In this document: positions 60,902 to 64,000 of the stretch, piece by piece
How positions within the stretch are numbered: the stretch's first letter is position 1
How the letters are laid out: each line of letters begins with the position of its first letter
Assembly (NCBI RefSeq): GCF_021023085.1
Contig: NZ_PGCK01000007.1
Coordinates: 124,001 to 188,000 of the forward strand
Origin: Methanooceanicella nereidis
Lineage (GTDB): Archaea; Halobacteriota; Methanocellia; Methanocellales; Methanocellaceae
DNA: 64,000 bases
Direction of reading: 5' to 3'
Made by a program: the position numbers and the translations under genes
Notes under the pieces: generated by a model
Told to the model about the DNA's origin: nothing
Database searches by the model: none
Seen by the model: only the letters and a program-made list of their open reading frames with translations

Positions 60902-61329
60902 TCTCCGCCCTCCTTTGTGGTCGAGAAATAATAAGTTTCACCGTCTATTGTTGTCTCGTACAAGATCTCATTCGAGTATTGCTTCACTATTCTTGCATTT
61001 CTAATGGCTTCTGCAAGCTTTTTCGCTCCGTCAGCGGACATCTCGTTTAAGCTGTATCTTTTCTTTGCCTCGTTTGTAAGGCATAATTCAAAGGCGGCTT
61101 GATCGCCGGTGTCGAGCGCGTCAGCTGATGTGCTTAAAGTCGATGAGCTTTTTTGAATATCGCCCGATGAAGGTCCAGGATCACTTTGGTAATAATTGCT
61201 GTAAGTGTTTCCTGAAGGCCTGCTATTATCATCAGGAGTCGGAGTCGTTTCGCAACAGGCACAGCAGCCGCTGACGGCTAATGCCAGTGCCAGTGTAAAG
61301 ATCAATATGGCTCTTTGAGATAGATGCAT
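60880..61329 (-). CDS. Predicted lipoprotein, coupled to the phospholipase C-like gene
   Basis: 149 residues. Signal peptide with lipobox VSGC (Cys22), immediately followed by three more cysteines (CCACCETT), then a Ser/Pro/Asn-rich linker (~30-62). The C-terminal ~85 residues (AFELCLTNEAKKRYS, DGETYYFSTTKEGGEWKIDSI) are like small DUF4878/NTF2-like domains of lipoproteins. Its end overlaps the next gene by 22 bases, so the two are translated together. ATG start after an AT-rich spacer. Likely an accessory factor of the secreted enzyme. Confidence 0.75.
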   Translation of the reverse strand: MHLSQRAILIFTLALALAVSGCCACCETTPTPDDNSRPSGNTYSNYYQSDPGPSSGDIQKSSSTLSTSADALDTGDQAAFELCLTNEAKKRYSLNEMSADGAKKLAEAIRNARIVKQYSNEILYETTIDGETYYFSTTKEGGEWKIDSI

Positions 61330-61727
61330 ATGTTTTAAGCCCCGAAAAATTTTTTTAATATGAAATTGACTGGATTTTTCTTTTGAGTTTTATTTGCTTT
61401 TAATAATAGAAATTTAACCATAATATATCAGATTTTTACCATTTTTCGATATAACAGATTTTTATTGTAATATGGGTTATTTGAAGTTATCCTTTGATAT
61501 TTAGTTATCTTAAAAACCTTACTTTATTATTCTATTTTCGATCTTCAATTTTTTTTAAAAATATCAGAGTCCTGATCGGCCAATGGAGAATCGATCTTTT
61601 AACTGTTTTTAAAAATCATATTGTCATAATAACGTATAGCATCATGTAGTTTATAATGTTAGTTCATATTTTTATTATATCTTTCATTACTGTCTTATTG
61701 TAAATTGTTATATTATGGGAAATGCCA
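61330..61727. other. AT-rich divergent promoter region
   Basis: No gene recognised. Contains the promoters of the minus-strand lipoprotein operon and of the plus-strand ATPase gene; very high A+T with several T-runs. Confidence 0.4.
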
Positions 61728-61768
61728 ATACTCATTTTTGAGTATTCATATTACTCAATAGTGAGTAA
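61728..61768 (+). promoter_or_regulatory. Twin palindromic operator overlapping the ATPase start
   Basis: Two perfect inverted repeats: ATACTCA-TTTT-TGAGTAT (61728-61745) and TTACTCA-ATAG-TGAGTAA (61751-61768). Both are TACTCA-N4-TGAGTA with centres exactly 23 bp apart. The second one reaches the A of the ATG at 61768. Confidence 0.65.
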
Positions 61769-63015
61769 TGATAATGCGCAAATTTAAGTATTTAAAATGC
61801 GCACTATATATCATGCTTCTGGCCGAAGACATAAAAGAGCTTGTTATACTGCAGGAGAAAAAAATCCTGGATCAGGAAATAGGAGTAAAAAGGGATCTAC
61901 TTGATGTCATCGACATTAACGTGCCCCATGCGATTATCATATCTGGGATCCGAAGATGCGGTAAAAGCACGCTGCTCAGACAAATAATGCAAAAGAACGG
62001 CATCTGTAATTATTTTAATCTTGAAGATCCGCGTGCCGCTAATTTCAAACTTAATGATTTTAACAGGCTGGAGCGGGTATTTGGGGAGCTACATCCAGGC
62101 CTTGACTGCTATTATTTTGACGAGATACAGAATATCGACGGCTGGGAGCGTTTTGTCAGGAACGGGCTGGATAACGGGAAAAAATTCGTTATCACCGGTT
62201 CGAACGCATCTTTACTGAGCAGGGAGCTCGGGACAAAACTTACTGGCAGGCATCTAACATATGAATTATTTCCTTTATCTTATGCAGAAACCTTAAGGCT
62301 AAAAGGACTGTCGCCTTCGATATCGACATTTCAGGAATATTTCGAAAACGGGGGATTTCCCCAGTACCTGAAATATGGGCGGCAGGATATGCTACAGCAG
62401 CTTTTAAGCGATATAATAATGAGGGACGTAGTTGTCAGGTATGGGCTGAAAGATGCAAAGATGGTAGAGCGACTTGCGCTATATCTGTTGTCGAACGTAG
62501 GTAAGGAGTTCTCCTACAGGGCTCTTGCAAAAATGTTCGACTTGAGCTCGACGCACAGGATAGCTGCTTATATATCTCATTTTGAGGATAGCTACCTGTT
62601 ATTTACTGTTCCCATGTTCTCTTTTTCGCAAAAGCGACAACATGTGAACCCCAAAAAGATCTATGCTGTCGATACTGGATTGATAAATGCAAATACTTTA
62701 GCGTCAATGAGTGAAAACGGGCGCATGCTGGAAAATGTTGTGTTCATGCAGTTAAGGAGGGCTCACAAGCCGAATTCCATATTCTATCATAAAGGAAAAA
62801 GAGAATGCGATTTCGTTGTTAAGGATAAGGGCAGGGTCTCACAGGCGATACAGGTATGTTATAAGCTTACGCAAGATAACCTTGAAAGGGAATTGAAAGG
62901 GGTCAGGGAAGCGATGGAAGCATACGACCTAAGCAGGGGGACCATAATCACTATGGACCAGGAAGATAGTTTTGAAAATGTTGATATAGTGCCGGCATGG
63001 AAATGGTTAAAATAG
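61768..63015 (+). CDS. AAA_14/DUF4143 ATPase
   Basis: 415 residues from the first ATG; a start at the Met of MLLAEDIKE (about codon 16) is possible because the listed ATG overlaps a palindrome. The AAA domain has ISGIRRCGKSTLLRQI (Walker A), YYFDEIQNIDGWE (Walker B), ITGSNASLLSRE (sensor 1) and LTGRHLTYELFPLSY. The C-terminal DUF4143 domain has a winged helix (GKEFSYRALAKMFDLS) and a PD-(D/E)xK nuclease-like tail (VVFMQLRR, YHKGKRECDFVV, IQVCYKL). This archaeal/bacterial family has no settled function. Stand-alone gene. Confidence 0.9.
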   Translation: MIMRKFKYLKCALYIMLLAEDIKELVILQEKKILDQEIGVKRDLLDVIDINVPHAIIISGIRRCGKSTLLRQIMQKNGICNYFNLEDPRAANFKLNDFNRLERVFGELHPGLDCYYFDEIQNIDGWERFVRNGLDNGKKFVITGSNASLLSRELGTKLTGRHLTYELFPLSYAETLRLKGLSPSISTFQEYFENGGFPQYLKYGRQDMLQQLLSDIIMRDVVVRYGLKDAKMVERLALYLLSNVGKEFSYRALAKMFDLSSTHRIAAYISHFEDSYLLFTVPMFSFSQKRQHVNPKKIYAVDTGLINANTLASMSENGRMLENVVFMQLRRAHKPNSIFYHKGKRECDFVVKDKGRVSQAIQVCYKLTQDNLERELKGVREAMEAYDLSRGTIITMDQEDSFENVDIVPAWKWLK

Positions 63016-63399
63016 TAAAAATCTAATTTTTTGGATGATCAAGAGTTAAAAGTATCCGATGTTCATAGTTTTCTCAATAGATGACAAATAAAATGTTTCT
63101 TATAAAACTAATTCCTGATGTCATATTTTCATATATTACAAAATTATATAGAACTAATATATCCCGATGAATGCCGATTCTAATGTTTTTATATTGATAA
63201 ATGATCATGCCCGGTTTATATTAATAATGACTTTCTTTTCATGTCTCTTAATGTTCTCTTAAATCCTTTTTTTCATTTGATCTTCATTGAGAGTTCCCTT
63301 TTTGCAGGAAATTCTTAAGTTCATACATTCTTTACTTTTCTTATAGATCTGCAGTAAAAAAATAAATCGTTTTTATCAATATGTCCATCAGTTATACTT
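63016..63399. other. AT-rich spacer
   Basis: Between convergent genes. Nothing coding or structural was recognised. Confidence 0.4.
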
Positions 63400-64000
63400 C
63401 TATACGCTCTGCATCATACCGTACTTTGCCCCGGCCAAAGAATTAAATATCCCCACCATCTCGTTGTAGTTCGTCCTCAGCCAGTCATTCTCTGATGTCA
63501 CTTCACTCTTAAGCTGAATAAGCGTACTCTTCGCATTACCCTCATCCATCACAGATATCAAAGTGTCAGTCTCATTGATCAGATTTCCGCTTTCTGTAAG
63601 GTATTCTATGATCACCGGGCGGGCAGAGTTGAAGAAATCGATACCGTCCTGCGGGGTGAACTTAGAATATGGGTCATTGAATGATGCGAAATAGGACATC
63701 TCATTGATCTTTTCGGTTACCGAGACATTGGTCTGGTTCCAGGCATCATACACATCAAGCCAGTCGCCGATCAGTTCAAGTTGTTCTTTTAGGTCGCCGG
63801 CGTTTTTCAGTTGAGTTTCAACGGCACTCTCATTGTCCATGACTCCGGCGTATTCACTGCCATTAGAGTCAAGATATGTCTTATATTGCTGGCTTGCTAG
63901 CTTGAAGTCTTCAAGAGCTGAGATATATGCGTTGACATCGGTAGTGTAGTCATCTACCATCGCATTGTTCAGCGAAGGCGGCGGAAGAAAATTCGCGTTC
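63400..64000 (-). CDS. Helical extracellular-type protein, N-terminus beyond the right edge
   Basis: The frame is open to the right edge (the residues upstream of the internal Met at 63960 read NANFLPPPSLNNA), so the true start lies outside the window. About 200 residues are visible. They are helical and polar, with two coiled-coil-like segments (SALEDFKLASQQYKTYLDSN and LINETDTLISVMDEGN) and no cysteine. Composition suggests a secreted or periplasm-facing protein; no family recognised. Confidence 0.6.
   Translation of the reverse strand, partial: NANFLPPPSLNNAMVDDYTTDVNAYISALEDFKLASQQYKTYLDSNGSEYAGVMDNESAVETQLKNAGDLKEQLELIGDWLDVYDAWNQTNVSVTEKINEMSYFASFNDPYSKFTPQDGIDFFNSARPVIIEYLTESGNLINETDTLISVMDEGNAKSTLIQLKSEVTSENDWLRTNYNEMVGIFNSLAGAKYGMMQSV

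Overview
The window comes from a methanogenic (or closely related methane-metabolising) euryarchaeon. The evidence is a methyl-coenzyme M reductase activation ATPase (component A2/AtwA), an McrD-family protein, deoxyhypusine synthase, NucS with a PCNA-binding tail, a nickel ECF transporter with NikR, a class II (B12-dependent) ribonucleotide reductase with its own cobalamin adenosyltransferase, Clp1-type RNA kinase and archaeal promoters (TATA boxes, GGTGAT-like ribosome binding sites, frequent TTG/GTG starts). AT-rich spacers and the gene set suggest the Methanocellales/Methanosarcinales side of the tree; this is an inference, as no rRNA gene is present.

Layout. 0-8.8 kb: truncated ABC permease, pdxS, JAMM protease, lipoprotein, nucS, deoxyhypusine synthase, a degenerate ABC ATPase, GNAT, thiL and a nitroreductase. 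8.8-12.4 kb: nickel uptake (PDGLE protein, CbiM, CbiO, CbiQ, NikR), with a clear inverted-repeat operator before nikR. 12.5-14.3 kb: a SPASM radical SAM enzyme and an HExxH protease. 14.9-19.3 kb: a minus-strand run of DUF134 regulator, NifX-like protein, Mrp Fe-S carrier, AtwA and an alpha/beta hydrolase lacking its nucleophile. 19.5-23.1 kb: a second SPASM radical SAM enzyme, a stand-alone LarC C-terminal domain protein and a large unrecognised partner. 23.3-28 kb: surface protein, iron-sulfur flavoprotein, SDR, and a divergent DUF3006 / secreted metallo-beta-lactamase pair. 28.1-31 kb: a translationally coupled LuxE-LuxC fatty-acid reductase pair with no luciferase.

31-51.6 kb is mostly housekeeping and small helical-repeat proteins: HEAT and TPR proteins, CNNM/CorC membrane protein, MscS channel fused as an operon to a P-loop ATPase, HD hydrolase, Clp1 kinase, glycogen debranching enzyme, Ca2+-type P-ATPase, LOG-like protein, flavoprotein, O-methyltransferase, MGMT-like protein, CobO and NrdJ. 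51.8-55.7 kb is the most striking region: a TetR regulator followed by a flavoprotein / MFS efflux / McrD-like operon. Both promoters carry arrays of the same 17-bp operator at an exact 18-bp period just after the TATA box. 55.9-64 kb holds lipoproteins, a HAD phosphatase, a TVP38-type membrane protein, a secreted phospholipase C-like protein, an AAA/DUF4143 ATPase whose start lies in a twin palindrome, and a right-edge truncated gene.

Three intergenic clusters (14.54-14.86, 25.88-26.10 and 33.99-34.21 kb) belong to one repeat family: tandem 40-43-bp units facing inverted units around a conserved AT-rich core. Nickel and MCR themes recur (nickel uptake, LarC-like protein, AtwA, McrD), but no mcr structural gene lies in the window.
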